64,000 bases of DNA from Streptomyces sp. ALI-76-A (GCF_030287445.1 NZ_JASVWB010000002.1:124001-188000), one strand, 5' to 3'. Counted from the stretch's first letter, positions 18,337 to 28,428 are shown. Made by a program: numbers and translations. Notes: a model not told the origin generated them from the letters alone.

Positions 18337-18886
18337 CCCTCCCCGCGGTCCCGGCGGCTCCGGATCTCCACCCTAGAGGGCGCCACCGACATTCAGGGGC
18401 AAGTCCCGGAACAGCGGATTCGCACGGCGGGCAACGAGCGGTCCCGTCTCCCGGTGCCGCTGAAGGTCCGGCTCGGCGCGCGAGCGTGATCCGCTACCAG
18501 GCCCCCGTGAGGACCGCCGCCGGAGCGCATCCACTGCCCAGGGTCGTGTCGGATCCGCCCGTGTCCGAGGCGGGCAGAATCAGATCCGCGCAGGGGGCCG
18601 AGGACCCGCAACCGATTCGGTCCAGGGCGCCGGACCAGCACGCTGGCTCGGAGTCCATCCCTTGTGCTCGCGGTGGACAAGCTGCCACGACCAGCTCACC
18701 CCAGCACGGGCTCACCTCGCTCGCTCCGGACGTCGGGTCGCACACCATGCCCCCACCGCTGGCCCGGCCGCCCGGCGTCGACACCGTGTGCACAGAACGG
18801 AGGCCGCCGCAACCGGGTTTGAGTCGGCATACGGACAGGCGCCATGATAGGACCGTTCAAGCAGCCTGGTGCGGTGGGAGCAACAG
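18337..18886. other. Non-coding divergent promoter region
   Basis: 550 bp separate jetA (minus strand) from the pRiA4b ORF-3-like gene (plus strand). I find no tRNA, repeat or conserved reading frame. Short frames on both strands are arginine/proline-rich shadows. Both promoters of the putative defence island should be here, so this is the place to look for shared regulation. Confidence 0.5.
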
Positions 18887-21130
18887 ATGCGGCCAGACGG
18901 GAAGACGGCCCCGTCCGATCTCCAGCTGAAGATCGTGCTGCACGGCACGAGACCGCCCCTGTGGCGGCGCCTCGTGATGCCGTCCGACACCTCGCTCCGG
19001 ACGCTGCACGACGCCATCCAGCTCGCCTTCGGATGGCACGGTGGTCATCTGCATCTGTTCACCGACGAGTTCGGCCGGGGGTACGGCGATGCGGCCCGGC
19101 TCACCGACGTCGATCTCGGCCTCGGCCGCGGCGTCGGCGACGAGGGGGCCACCGCGCTCGGCGATGTGCTGGCCGGGGAGTGGGCACGGCTGCGCTATGT
19201 CTACGACTTCGGCGACGACTGGGAGCACGGGATCACGCTGGAGAAGGCACTGCCGCGCCCGGTCGGTGCGGGGCGGACGGTGCGCTGCGTCGGTGGGCGC
19301 CGCGCCGATGTACCGGCCGAGGACATCGGCGGCGTGTGGGGGCTGGCCGAGGTACTGGAGTTGCTCGACACCCCGGACGGGGCCGGGGATGGCCCGTACG
19401 GTGAGCTGGTCGCCGAGCTGCGGGCGACCGGTTACGACAAGGCCGCTTTCGAGCGGGAGGCAATCACCGCGCGCCTGGCCCAGCTGACGCCGGACACGGT
19501 GTCCGGCCATGCGAAGCCGCCGACCGGTGCTCGGGCCGGGCACGGCGGTGTCCGCCGGCTGACCGCCGAGGACGTGGCCCTGTGTACCTGCGGGCAGTGC
19601 GGGGTGGGCGGTCCGGTCGATGCCGGAGTCGACGAACCGGCCGAGGATGTGCCGGTGCTGCGCCCGGTGATCCTGGCTCCGCAGGAGGACCTTGTCGCTG
19701 CCGTGCGGGGTGTTCCGCTCTTCGACGCGGCGCTGCGGCTCGCTGCCTGGTGCCACGAGGGACGTCAGGTCACCGCCGGGCGGGTGCTGCGGCCCGCGCT
19801 GGCGCGTGAGGCCGTCGAAAAGCTCCAGCTGTGGAAACTGGCCGACGACGACTCGCCGTATGCCGATGCCGTCGCCCGCGCTCGCGCGTTGAAGTCGGTG
19901 CGCAGTGCCAAGGACGTGGCCGTTCTCGACGATCCGTGGTGGCTCGCCGTGGACAGTGGAATGATCACGATCAGCGGGGGCCGCGCGTGGGGTGGCGCGG
20001 CAACCGACGTCGCCGGTGAGGGCCTTCTGGCGTTCTGGGCCGCCACTTTGGGCGATCTGCTGGAGGAGGTCGGTGAGACGGGGGTGTTGGACGAGTGGCA
20101 CGGCGAGCTGGGCGAGCTGACTGCCCAGATCGCCGACGGACTGGTCGGTCTGCTGTACGACGCCCCGGACGACGCCTGGGTGGATGTCGACGACCTGCGC
20201 GCGCAGGCCCGTGAGGCGGGCGTGCACGGGCCGGAGTTCGATCTCTTCCAGGCGCTGGTCGCGGCGTCCTTCAGGGAACTCGGGAAAGCGCTCGCACTGC
20301 TGGGCGCGGTGGAGTGCGAGCCCGGTGACGGCGACGATTCGGCCGAGGAGACTGTGCTCACCCTCCTGAACGCCATGGCCGGACAGGAGTCGGAGGGCGG
20401 TTGGGGAAGTTCGACGGCGGCGTCGAACCGGCCGTGGGGAGACAGGCGCGGGCATCGCATGCGGCTCACCCCACTCGGCCGCTACGGGCTCCGCGCCTAT
20501 CTGATGGAGTGCGGTGTGCCCGCCCCCCTGCTCGGTGAGTACGCCGAAGCGGACGCCGGCTCTCTGCTCCAGGGACTCCTGAGTTACTCTCCCGAGGAGA
20601 TGCGCCGGGAGGTCGAAGGGTGGCTGGAACACCGCTCGGCCGCCGATGCCGCGGTAGGGCTGCTCGACGCATGCGCGGGAGCCGGCCACGAGGCAGCGGC
20701 GAAGCGCGCAGTGGCCCAACGGGTGCTGGCCGACCTCGACGAGCCGCGGGCACTGCGCGTGCTGCGCAAGGCAGCGGACTCCGACGTCGAGGGGTGCCGA
20801 CAGGTGGCCGCCGCGGCGCTGTACGCGCGCCTTGGAACGGAAGCACCCGTGGATCCGGCGCGGGCGGAGGCGGCCGGACTGTGGCTGCTCATCGACGGGC
20901 TGTCGATCCTCGCCGGTGCGGGGGAGACCGAGGAGCTGGTCCGGGGCTTGCTGGAGAACGGGAACACGGCGCCCGAGGCGCTCGAACAGCGGGTGGACGA
21001 CCTGTGGCGAGTGGAGCACCCGGCCACCGCCCACGTGCTCGCCGAACTGGCTGAGGGACTGCGCGGCGTCGACAGGCAGCTGGCCAAACGCATGCGTACC
21101 ACGGCGAACAAGGCCCACTCCCGCCGATGA
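18887..21130 (+). CDS. Plasmid pRiA4b ORF-3 family protein with long C-terminal domain
   Basis: A 747-residue cytoplasmic protein. Residues about 10-190 form the pRiA4b ORF-3 (IS1096 TnpR-like) domain: LQLKIVLHGTRPPLWRRLVMP, LRTLHDAIQLAFGWHGGHLHLF and LRYVYDFGDDWEHGITLEK are diagnostic. A Cys-rich spot (CTCGQCG, about 230) and a large helical region with VLADLDEPRALRVLRKAA-type HEAT-like repeats follow. The biochemical role of this family is not established; it recurs on plasmids and transposons. ATG 18887 has GGGAG just upstream, whereas GTG 18869 lacks a good site. It is followed after 70 bp (with a 7-bp stem hairpin) by the SNF2/SWIM pair on the same strand. Confidence 0.85.
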   Translation: MRPDGKTAPSDLQLKIVLHGTRPPLWRRLVMPSDTSLRTLHDAIQLAFGWHGGHLHLFTDEFGRGYGDAARLTDVDLGLGRGVGDEGATALGDVLAGEWARLRYVYDFGDDWEHGITLEKALPRPVGAGRTVRCVGGRRADVPAEDIGGVWGLAEVLELLDTPDGAGDGPYGELVAELRATGYDKAAFEREAITARLAQLTPDTVSGHAKPPTGARAGHGGVRRLTAEDVALCTCGQCGVGGPVDAGVDEPAEDVPVLRPVILAPQEDLVAAVRGVPLFDAALRLAAWCHEGRQVTAGRVLRPALAREAVEKLQLWKLADDDSPYADAVARARALKSVRSAKDVAVLDDPWWLAVDSGMITISGGRAWGGAATDVAGEGLLAFWAATLGDLLEEVGETGVLDEWHGELGELTAQIADGLVGLLYDAPDDAWVDVDDLRAQAREAGVHGPEFDLFQALVAASFRELGKALALLGAVECEPGDGDDSAEETVLTLLNAMAGQESEGGWGSSTAASNRPWGDRRGHRMRLTPLGRYGLRAYLMECGVPAPLLGEYAEADAGSLLQGLLSYSPEEMRREVEGWLEHRSAADAAVGLLDACAGAGHEAAAKRAVAQRVLADLDEPRALRVLRKAADSDVEGCRQVAAAALYARLGTEAPVDPARAEAAGLWLLIDGLSILAGAGETEELVRGLLENGNTAPEALEQRVDDLWRVEHPATAHVLAELAEGLRGVDRQLAKRMRTTANKAHSRR

Positions 21131-21161
21131 CGGCGGAGTTGGAACCTGCTGGTGGACGATG

Positions 21162-21179
21162 GCGCGGTGAAGACCGCGC
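21162..21179. terminator. Short hairpin between the ORF-3-like gene and the SNF2 gene
   Basis: GCGCGGT (21162-21168) and ACCGCGC (21173-21179) pair perfectly around the tetraloop GAAG. It sits in the 70-bp gap after the ORF-3-like stop and 21 nt before the helicase start. It is too short to be a strong terminator; it may attenuate read-through. Confidence 0.35.
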
Positions 21180-21200
21180 GAACGACGGTGAGGCGAAAGA

Positions 21201-24074
21201 GTGGCACGAGTCCTCGTACGGGAGCAGGGCACGGGCATGAGGAGCGTGCCGCCGTTGGCCGCACCGGAATCGGCTGCGTGGGCGCGGAGTCTGCTCGATG
21301 ACGGCTGGGCGGCGGTGTTCCTGCCCGGCGAGCCTGCCCGCCTCGGCCGGTTGCTGCTCTGGCAGCCCGGTGGGTCAGCCGCCGCCGAGACCATGGCACC
21401 CGACGGCGTCAGGACCAAGGCGGCGGAGCTCGTACTGCCGCACGGCCGGTCGGTCAGACGGCGCAAGGTAACGGGTTACGCGTTGCCTGTCGCCCTCGCT
21501 GTTGCCGCGCTGTCCGGGGCACAGCCGCCGCATCCGTCCGTCGACGCCTGGCAGGCCGCCGCCCGCTTCGCGCTCCGGCTGCTCGCCGACGGCCGTCTCC
21601 ATCCGGCCCTCACCCCCGCCGGCTACGACACCTGGCAGGCGGGCCCTTTCACCGCCGCCCAGCGTCGGACGCTGGACGCCCTCGCCGCCGCCTTCCCGCC
21701 CCACGGCCACTGCCTGCCGGAACCGGGTCCCGCGCCGCTGCGGATCACTGAACCGGGCGCGCTGGTACGCCAGTTCTGCGACGCGGTCGCCGACGAACTG
21801 GTCCGCACTCCCGCCGCTCCGCTCGCCATGGGAGCCCTGCCGTATGCCTGGCGCGAGACGCGTGCCGTGCCCGGCCTGCACGAGTGGGCCGAGGAGACCG
21901 CCGCCGCGTTCACCGCCGACGTCAGGATCTCGCTGCGGGTCGACGTACCCGAAGGACGCCGTCGGCAATTCCGGGCTGTCCTTCAGCTGCACACCGCTGC
22001 GGATCCGGCGCTCGTCGTGGAGGCCGCACAGCTGTGGAGCGAGCCGGCCGCGACCGAGCGCCTGCTCGGCCCGCGCGCCGAGACCGAGACGCTGCTCGCA
22101 CTGCGCCGCGGCGCCCACGTCTGGCCGCCGCTCGACCGGCTGCTGAAGGACGCCGCTCCGGACCAGGTGCGGCTGACCGACGACGAGGCGTTCGACCTGC
22201 TGGGCGACGCCACCGACACGCTGCGCGCCGCCGGTATCGACGTGCACTGGCCGCGCGAGCTGGTCAAGGCCCTCACCGCGACCGCGGAGATCGGGCAACG
22301 CACCGCGCCCGGCTCCAGCGCTGGCGGCCTGCTCGACGCCGACACCCTCCTCGACTTCCGCTGGCAACTCTCGCTCGGCGGCGCCCCGCTCACCGAGGCC
22401 GAGATGGACGCCCTCGCCGAGACGCGCCGCCCCCTCGTCCGACTGCGCGACCAGTGGGTGGTCGCCGACCCGAAGTTGGTGGCCCGCGCCCGACGCCGCC
22501 GGATGGAACCGCTCACCCCCATGGAGGCACTGGGCGCCGCGCTGACCGGCGAGATGGAGCGGGACGGGGAAACTCTTCGCTGCGCGGCGGTGGGAGCGCT
22601 CGGCGACCTCGTCGCCCGTATCCGCGACCCCGAATCCCGCACACCCGCCCCGCAGCCCGCCGCTCTGAAGGCCACGCTGCGCGACTACCAGAAGCGGGGC
22701 CTGGCCTGGCTGGCCGAGATGTGTGAGCTCGGTCTCGGCGGCTGTCTCGCCGACGACATGGGCCTGGGCAAGACCATCACCCTGCTCGCTCTGCACCTGC
22801 ACCGCCAGACCGAACCGGCCACCGCGGGCCCCATGCTCGTCGTCTGCCCCACCTCCCTGCTCGGCAACTGGCAGCGCGAGGCCGCCCGGTTCGCGCCGGC
22901 CACCCCCGTGCGCCGCTACCACGGTGGCGACCGCCACCTCGAAGACCTGGCCGACGACGAGATCGTCCTGGTCACATACGGAGTACTGCGCCGCGACCGC
23001 GCCGCCCTCGCCGAGAACGTCTGGTCACTGGTCGCCGCCGACGAGGCCCAGCACGTCAAGAACCCCTACGCCGTCACCGCCCGCGAGCTGCGCGCCCTGC
23101 CCGCCCGCGCCCGCGTCGCCCTGACCGGCACCCCCGTGGAGAACAACCTTTCCGAACTGTGGGCGCTCCTCGACTGGACCACCCCCGGACTCCTCGGCCC
23201 CCTCTCCGCCTTCCGCGACCGTCACGCCCGCGCGATCGAGTCGGGCGAGGACCCGCAGGCGGCCGAACGGCTGTCCCGTCTCGTCCGCCCGTTCCTGCTG
23301 CGCCGCAGGAAGTCCGATCCAGGCATCGCGCCCGAACTGCCCGCCAAGACGGAGACCGACCGTGTCGTGCCGCTGACCGCCGAGCAGGCAAGCCTGTACG
23401 AGGCGGTGGTCCGTGAAACCATGTCGAAGATCTCCGAAGCCGAGGGCATCGCCCGCCGCGGCCTGATTCTGAAGCTCCTCACCGCGCTGAAGCAGATCTG
23501 CAACCACCCCGCCCAGTACCTGCGCCAGTCCACCCCCCTGCACGGCCGCTCCGGCAAACTGGCGCTTCTCGACGAACTGGTCGACACCATCACCGCCGAA
23601 GCCGAGTCGGTGCTCGTCTTCACCCAGTACAAGCAGATGGCGACCCTACTGGAGAAGCACCTCACAGAACGAGGCGTCCCCGTCCTCTTCCTGCACGGCG
23701 GCACGCCCGTCACCGCACGCGAGGAGATGGTGGAACGCTTCCAGCGAGGCGAAGTACCGGTGTTCCTGCTCTCCCTGAAGGCCGCGGGCACCGGTCTCAA
23801 CCTCACCCGTGCCACCCATGTCGTGCACTACGACCGCTGGTGGAACCCGGCCGTCGAGGACCAGGCCACCGACCGTGCCTACCGCATCGGCCAGGACAGG
23901 CCCGTCCAGGTCCACAAACTCCTCGCGGAGGGGACCGTGGAGGACAAGGTGGCGAAGCTTCTCGAATCGAAGCGAGCACTCGCCGACGCCGTGGTCGGCT
24001 CCGGCGAGGCCGCTCTGACCGAACTGTCCCACGACGATCTCGCCGAACTGGTCGCCCTGGGGAGGCAGTCATGA
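21201..24074 (+). CDS. SNF2-family DEAD/DEAH-box ATPase with bacterial SNF2-associated domain
   Basis: A 957-residue superfamily-2 ATPase. The N-terminal half includes the bacterial SNF2-associated (DUF3670-like) region, for example LLDADTLLDFRWQLSLGG and LRDQWVVADPKLV (about 375-430). The motor follows: DYQKRGLAWLAEM (Q-like), DMGLGKT (Walker A, 519-525), DEAQHVKNP (Walker B, 614), ALTGTPVENNLSELWALLDW (motif III), then GGTPVTAREEMVERFQRG, SLKAAGTGLNLTRATHVVHYDRWWNPA (V) and DQATDRAYRIGQ (VI). It is expected to translocate on duplex DNA or remodel protein-DNA complexes. GTG 21201 follows GAGG. Its stop overlaps the SWIM gene start (ATGA), so the two are made together. Confidence 0.93.
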   Translation: MARVLVREQGTGMRSVPPLAAPESAAWARSLLDDGWAAVFLPGEPARLGRLLLWQPGGSAAAETMAPDGVRTKAAELVLPHGRSVRRRKVTGYALPVALAVAALSGAQPPHPSVDAWQAAARFALRLLADGRLHPALTPAGYDTWQAGPFTAAQRRTLDALAAAFPPHGHCLPEPGPAPLRITEPGALVRQFCDAVADELVRTPAAPLAMGALPYAWRETRAVPGLHEWAEETAAAFTADVRISLRVDVPEGRRRQFRAVLQLHTAADPALVVEAAQLWSEPAATERLLGPRAETETLLALRRGAHVWPPLDRLLKDAAPDQVRLTDDEAFDLLGDATDTLRAAGIDVHWPRELVKALTATAEIGQRTAPGSSAGGLLDADTLLDFRWQLSLGGAPLTEAEMDALAETRRPLVRLRDQWVVADPKLVARARRRRMEPLTPMEALGAALTGEMERDGETLRCAAVGALGDLVARIRDPESRTPAPQPAALKATLRDYQKRGLAWLAEMCELGLGGCLADDMGLGKTITLLALHLHRQTEPATAGPMLVVCPTSLLGNWQREAARFAPATPVRRYHGGDRHLEDLADDEIVLVTYGVLRRDRAALAENVWSLVAADEAQHVKNPYAVTARELRALPARARVALTGTPVENNLSELWALLDWTTPGLLGPLSAFRDRHARAIESGEDPQAAERLSRLVRPFLLRRRKSDPGIAPELPAKTETDRVVPLTAEQASLYEAVVRETMSKISEAEGIARRGLILKLLTALKQICNHPAQYLRQSTPLHGRSGKLALLDELVDTITAEAESVLVFTQYKQMATLLEKHLTERGVPVLFLHGGTPVTAREEMVERFQRGEVPVFLLSLKAAGTGLNLTRATHVVHYDRWWNPAVEDQATDRAYRIGQDRPVQVHKLLAEGTVEDKVAKLLESKRALADAVVGSGEAALTELSHDDLAELVALGRQS

Positions 24075-25312
24075 GCCCCTCGAATCCCGGCCCGCGCCGC
24101 GCACCTGCCCGCGGCAGGCGTGCCTTCGCCGCGACCTGGTGGGGCCAGGCATGGGTGACGGCCCTGGAGGACTCCACTTTGGACTCGGGGCGCCTGTCCC
24201 GCGGACGTACCTACGCCCGCCAGGGCATGGTCGGTTCCGTCACCGTCGCCCCCGGCCAGGTCAAAGCCGCCGTCCAGGGCAGCAGGCCCCGCCCCTACCG
24301 TTCCGCCGTCCACCTGCCCGTCCTCACCGACGCCCAGTGGGACACCCTCCTCGACACCATCGCGGCCCGAGCCGGGCACCTCGCGGCACTCCTCGACGGC
24401 GAGATGCCCGCCGAACTCGTCGACGACGCGCGCCAGGCAGGCGTCCCCCTGCTCCCGCAGCCCACCGAACTCGACCCCGAATGCTCCTGCCCCGACTGGG
24501 GCTACCCCTGCAAACACGCCGCCGCGCTCTGCTACGCCATCGCCGCCACCATCGACGCCGACCCCTTCGTGGTGTTCGCCCTGCGCGGCCGCGTACGGGA
24601 GGAGGTCCTGGCCCAGCTGCGCGCCCGCCGTACGGCCGCCCAGGCGACCTCCACACCACCGGCCCCAGCGGGGCTCCCGGCCGCCGGCGCCTACGCGGCC
24701 TGGGCCGCCCTGGCCGAACACACTCCGCCTCTTCCCGACCTCCCCGAACCGGCCCCCCACACCGCCGCACTGCCCGCCGCCCCGCCGCCCGGCACCGGTC
24801 TGTCCACCGCGGACCTGGAACGCCTCATCGCGGACACCTCCACACGCGCCGCCCGGCTGGTCACCGGCGACACCACCAGCCTGCACCTGTCCCAGCACGA
24901 AGACGCGGCACGCATCGCCGCGAGCAACTGCGGCCCCGAGTGGTTCCACCACCTCATCCAGAACACCGGTGCAAAGCCGGCCGCGTTCGCCCGCCTCACC
25001 CGCGCCTGGCGGTACGGCGGCCCAACCGGCGTCACCGTCGCCGAACAGCCCTGCACCCCCGACCCGCCGGCGATGACAGCCGCCCGCACCGCCCTGACCG
25101 AGGCCCTCACCGAAATGACCACCACCCCGGTCACCCTCAGGGTTTGGCGCAACCGCCTCACCCTCACCGAACACGGCATCCAGCTGCGCCTGGGCCCCGA
25201 CACCCGCTGGTACCCCTACCTCCAGGATGACAACGGCGACTGGTGGCCGGCAGCGCCGGTCGACCCCGACCCGGTCACGGCGCTCACCTCCGTCTGGCAG
25301 ACCGGGAGGTGA
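24071..25312 (+). CDS. SWIM zinc-finger family protein
   Basis: A 413-residue protein, translationally coupled to the SNF2 ATPase by an ATGA overlap at 24071. The SWIM motif is intact: C138-S-C140-PDWGYP-C147-K-H149 (CxC-x6-CxH), predicted to bind zinc and to mediate DNA or protein contact. Upstream lies the conserved FAATWWGQAWVTALED and RGRTYARQGMVGSVTVAPG block of actinobacterial SWIM proteins; downstream is a Pro/Ala-rich linker and a C-terminal domain (LRVWRNRLTLTEHGIQLRLG). It is probably the specificity partner of the helicase. This SNF2-SWIM pair is widespread in Streptomyces but not biochemically defined, to my knowledge. Confidence 0.9.
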   Translation: MSPSNPGPRRAPARGRRAFAATWWGQAWVTALEDSTLDSGRLSRGRTYARQGMVGSVTVAPGQVKAAVQGSRPRPYRSAVHLPVLTDAQWDTLLDTIAARAGHLAALLDGEMPAELVDDARQAGVPLLPQPTELDPECSCPDWGYPCKHAAALCYAIAATIDADPFVVFALRGRVREEVLAQLRARRTAAQATSTPPAPAGLPAAGAYAAWAALAEHTPPLPDLPEPAPHTAALPAAPPPGTGLSTADLERLIADTSTRAARLVTGDTTSLHLSQHEDAARIAASNCGPEWFHHLIQNTGAKPAAFARLTRAWRYGGPTGVTVAEQPCTPDPPAMTAARTALTEALTEMTTTPVTLRVWRNRLTLTEHGIQLRLGPDTRWYPYLQDDNGDWWPAAPVDPDPVTALTSVWQTGR

Positions 25313-25679
25313 CACGTACGACACACCCGTGAATCCGCCGGCTCAGCCCACATGCCACGTCTCTTCACTTCCGTCACCCGTACTGTTCACCAAGGAGCTC
25401 ATGCCCTTCACGACACCTGTCCGGGGGGCATCACTTTGGGAGTGGGCTCCGGAGCAGAGCACTTCTACGTCACGGCCCTGCGATGCCGCGAGCCGTTTGA
25501 GAAGCACGCTTCCGCTCGTTCAGGGCGGACCACCGAGGCACGAGCATCAGCCCACACCGCTGCCCCACATTTGGCACGACGTTTCGCGCACCATGCCACT
25601 GGCCGAAACCGCAGGTCGGTGATCAAGCGCACCTCCGGTGCGCGTCGACGTGGTGAATCCCGTGGTGCGTGCCGGAGGT
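25313..25679. other. No gene recognised
   Basis: 367 bp after the SWIM gene. Reading frames of 60-130 codons exist on both strands but lack family features, ribosome sites or typical codon periodicity. I see no strong hairpin that would terminate the upstream operon. Confidence 0.4.
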
Positions 25680-25870
25680 GCTTCCGTCTGCCCTGACGTG
25701 GGCGGATGCGGCCATGGTCTCTCCCTGGGGTGGACCTCGAGGACGGTGGCGTCCCGCGTGCCGATCAGGGCGATGCCGCAAACGATGTCCAGGTCCGGCC
25801 CAGGGCGTGGGAGTGCCAGTCGGTGCGGGCGCCTGGCGAGAAGCGGACCAGTTTGGCACGCTTCCGGGGT
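25680..25870 (-). pseudogene. Cupin-domain protein fragment
   Basis: In two frames on the minus strand one reads [22 protein letters not shown] and then, after a slip, [22 protein letters not shown]. The pattern FSPGARTxWHSHxxG is the first half of a cupin_2 motif with its metal His pair, and [11 protein letters not shown]...VHP corresponds to the following strands. The second cupin motif is lost. This is a decayed relic next to the broken transposase. Confidence 0.45.
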
Positions 25871-26063
25871 GGCTCCTCAAGGCGGCGGTGGCGGCCGGCA
25901 CCGCGGCGAGGGGTCGTGCGGCCTCGGGGCCGATCGCCGCAAGGGCCTCGGCGAGCATGTCGATGGCGTCGTCCGCGGCCTCGACCGCGCAGCACGTGCA
26001 AGCCGTGGCCGACGCCAAAGAGTGGCGAGCGCGGCTCGGGGCCTACGCCGGTCTTGGCGCGAT

Positions 26064-27151
26064 TCAAGCTTGCGCGACCCGCATGGTCATCTCGGCGATG
26101 CGCTCCGCGGAGAGGTCGAGCGGAAGCACCGGCTGGACGAGGTGGCTGACCGTCAGGCGCACCGCCGCTTCGACGGCCAGGTCCCGCGAGTGGGCGTCGA
26201 TGCCGGGCCAGGCCTGTGCCGCATAGACGGTGAGGCTGGTGACGGCGTAGACGGTCTTGATGATGGTCTTGCCGGTCTTGCGGTCGGTGCGGCGGCGCTT
26301 GATCTGGACGGCCTGCCGGGCTCCGGGGAAGAGCAGGCTGTTCACCGAGGCCACCTTGATACGGCGGATCTCCGCGCGGCCGTGGCCGGTGCCTCTCACG
26401 TGGCCCTGCAGCGGGATCTGTGTCCATGGAAGGGATTTGAGCTGCTTGCGGAGCTTCTTGTGGTTGCCCTTGACGATCACGATGTAGTGGGCTTCGCGGC
26501 CGAGGGTAGTCGGCGTGCTCGCGTCGGGTGTGCATGGCCTCGCTGGTGACGACCACCCAGGCCAGGTCTGCCACGGTCTCCAGCAGCGGCTGGAAGCAGG
26601 TGATTTCGTTCGTCTTTTCCTGCACGTCCAGCTGGGCCAGGACCAGGCCGGTGGTGTGGTCCAGGGCTGCGAGCAGGTGGATCTTGCGGCCGTTGACCCT
26701 GGCCGCTCCGCGAAGGCTCTTGCCGGCGACCGCCAGGCCGCGCAGCCGGCCCTCGGCCCGGTTGCGGCGGTCATCGAGCCAGCGGCCGACCGCCAGGTCC
26801 AATGCGTCGCCGTCGATCCGGGCCAGTAGTCGTCGGACCGTTGTTTCCGCAGGCAGGGACCGTTGGGGGAACAGGGGGTCGAGTCGCACGCCGACGTGTT
26901 CCAGCACGTGAGGCGGAGCGTCCGTGATCCATTCGCCGACCGCCAGCAGCGACTTTGCCCCCCGCCAGCACCGCGCAGGCGGCCAGGGCAAGGACGCCGA
27001 CGAGAGCGTGGCGCACTCCACGGGGATCACAAGGATCGGGCACCTGGGCGAGGCGGTCCAGCAGTCCGGGCACTTCTTCCGGCGTGGCCTCTGGATGCTC
27101 TCGGAGTTGGTCAAGGGCAGGCGGGATCAGCGATGATGCTTCGGCAGGCAC
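26064..27151 (-). mobile_element. ISAs1-family transposase pseudogene (frameshifted, 3'-truncated)
   Basis: Three minus-strand frames make up most of an ISAs1-type DDE transposase: start GTG 27151 with [21 protein letters not shown] and [23 protein letters not shown]; then [41 protein letters not shown] and [27 protein letters not shown]; then [25 protein letters not shown] and [11 protein letters not shown]. At least two frameshifts separate them. After YAVTSLT the normal C-terminal domain (catalytic Glu region) is absent; instead [20 protein letters not shown]...[14 protein letters not shown] looks like the C-terminus of a TetR regulator. The element is dead. Confidence 0.8.
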
Positions 27152-27155
27152 GGTC

Positions 27156-27274
27156 TTCCAGGCACGTCACGGGGCGTCGAGAACTCCGTGATCTTGGAAG
27201 CCGTGCCTGTTTCGCTCTCCCTGGCCGACCAACCTGGCAGACCGCCATGAACCGGATGCCCGGCGACTTCGCCG
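27156..27274 (+). repeat. 119-bp inverted repeat, left copy
   Basis: Positions 27156-27274 match the reverse complement of 28429-28547 at 117 of 119 positions (base-by-base comparison). This copy lies immediately upstream of the ISAs1 transposase start. Within it and its flank, AGGCACGG.CTTCCA and its complement form a smaller inverted repeat (about 27147-27210). Together with its partner it brackets 1154 bp containing one intact secreted-protein gene. Confidence 0.85.
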
Positions 27275-27515
27275 CCTGCAACGTGCCCCTGCCTCCTCAT
27301 AGCCTTCCAGTTGCGGCATATGAGTGACCGGCGTTGACTGGAAATACCTCGATGACTAGCGAGAGTCGGATGTGATTTCCGCCGCCCACTCTTCAGCACT
27401 TCGTCGCAAACTCTGCCGCGCTGCGCTAGTCGTGCCTGCCACCAAGCGGCAACCAGCTGGACCTGTCGTACGACCACGGAACGCCCATGCTGGCACCCGC
27501 CATCGGAGGCCCGCA

Positions 27516-27974
27516 ATGACACACATCCGTTCTGCCTGCAGCCCACTGTCCCGGACCATGGCCCTGCTCATCACGGCCGCCTTGACGTTTTCCCTCGCGG
27601 TAACGTTCACGCTCACCTCAGCGAAACAGGCGGTAGCCTGCCAAATCGCAAGTAAGCTTCCAGGAAAGTGGTACTCAAGCGATGACAGGCTGAGCCGCAT
27701 CGACGTTTTGGTTTCAGACAGCTGCCGCCTTTACCTCAAGGCCTATTCCACCTGCGACCACGACGCGACGAAGGACTGTGTCTGGGACAAAGGCCGGTCG
27801 AAGGAGCTGTTCCCCAGCAAGTACGTCGCGGGCGCCCGGTACGCCATTTACAAATGGAACAACGCGAGCGAGCAGCTGCTCCTGCGGTCGGAGTCGACCG
27901 GCTTGTCGGTTCGGGAGCGCATCGATTGGAGTTCCGGCGCGACAGAGCACTTCACCGTGCGTATGCACAGGTGA
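27516..27974 (+). CDS. Small secreted protein of unknown function
   Basis: A 152-residue protein with a clear Sec signal peptide: MTHIRSACSPLSR, then hydrophobic MALLITAALTFSLAVTFTLT and probable cleavage before or around AVACQ. The mature part (about 115 residues) starts QIASKLPGKWYSSDDRLSRIDVLVS and has cysteines in SDSCRLYLKAYSTCDHD and KDCVWD that could form disulfides. Strand-rich spacing suggests a small beta fold; no family is recognised. ATG 27516 has GGAGG 6 nt upstream. Base composition is visibly less GC-rich than neighbouring genes. It is the only intact gene between two 119-bp inverted repeats, which suggests transfer as a cassette. Confidence 0.75.
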   Translation: MTHIRSACSPLSRTMALLITAALTFSLAVTFTLTSAKQAVACQIASKLPGKWYSSDDRLSRIDVLVSDSCRLYLKAYSTCDHDATKDCVWDKGRSKELFPSKYVAGARYAIYKWNNASEQLLLRSESTGLSVRERIDWSSGATEHFTVRMHR

Positions 27975-28102
27975 TGAGCAGGGCCTCTGGTCCGCACTCA
28001 GCTGCCGCGATCGAGTGCCGAGAGCGAGGCGGTGTTTCCTCAGGCGGGCGGCGAGGAAGCGGAGGGTGGAGCTGGACAGTCGACGCCGGACGGCGTAGAC
28101 AA

Positions 28103-28380
28103 GCATACGAAGCAGCTCGCCTTCGCGGATGCGGCCGGCGTCGACACTCTGGATGCCGTGGTTGAGGGTGCTCCAGCCGATGAAGCGCCGGGCGAAGGCG
28201 AGGTCGGCGGCCGTTGGCTCGTAGGGCTCAAGGGCCCAGCGCCGCTGCGGATCGGGGGCATGAAGGGCGTACTGAAAGGCGTCGTCGACGTAGTAGAAGG
28301 ACACCTCGTAACGGAAGTCGACGGGGCTGGACCAAGATGTCCCCGTAGGTGAGGCCGCCCAACTGCTCGCGGGACACGAA
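28103..28380 (-). pseudogene. Conserved-protein fragment, possibly ATP-grasp-like
   Basis: Minus-strand sequence reads FVSREQLGGLTYGDILVQP and, in a second frame, VDFRYEVSFYYVDDAFQYALHAPDP, EPYEPTAADLAFARRFIGW and GIQSVDAGRIREGELL. These blocks look like a real, conserved protein with frame damage. The arrangement (D.RYEVSF, W.TL.HGIQ.VDA, R..GEL) reminds me of the ATP-binding end of ATP-grasp-like proteins, but this is from memory and uncertain. No start or complete domain remains. Confidence 0.35.
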
Positions 28381-28428
28381 TGCCAGGCCGGTGGAGTCCG
28401 CACCTGCCTTCGGCTTGACCCAGGGCTT

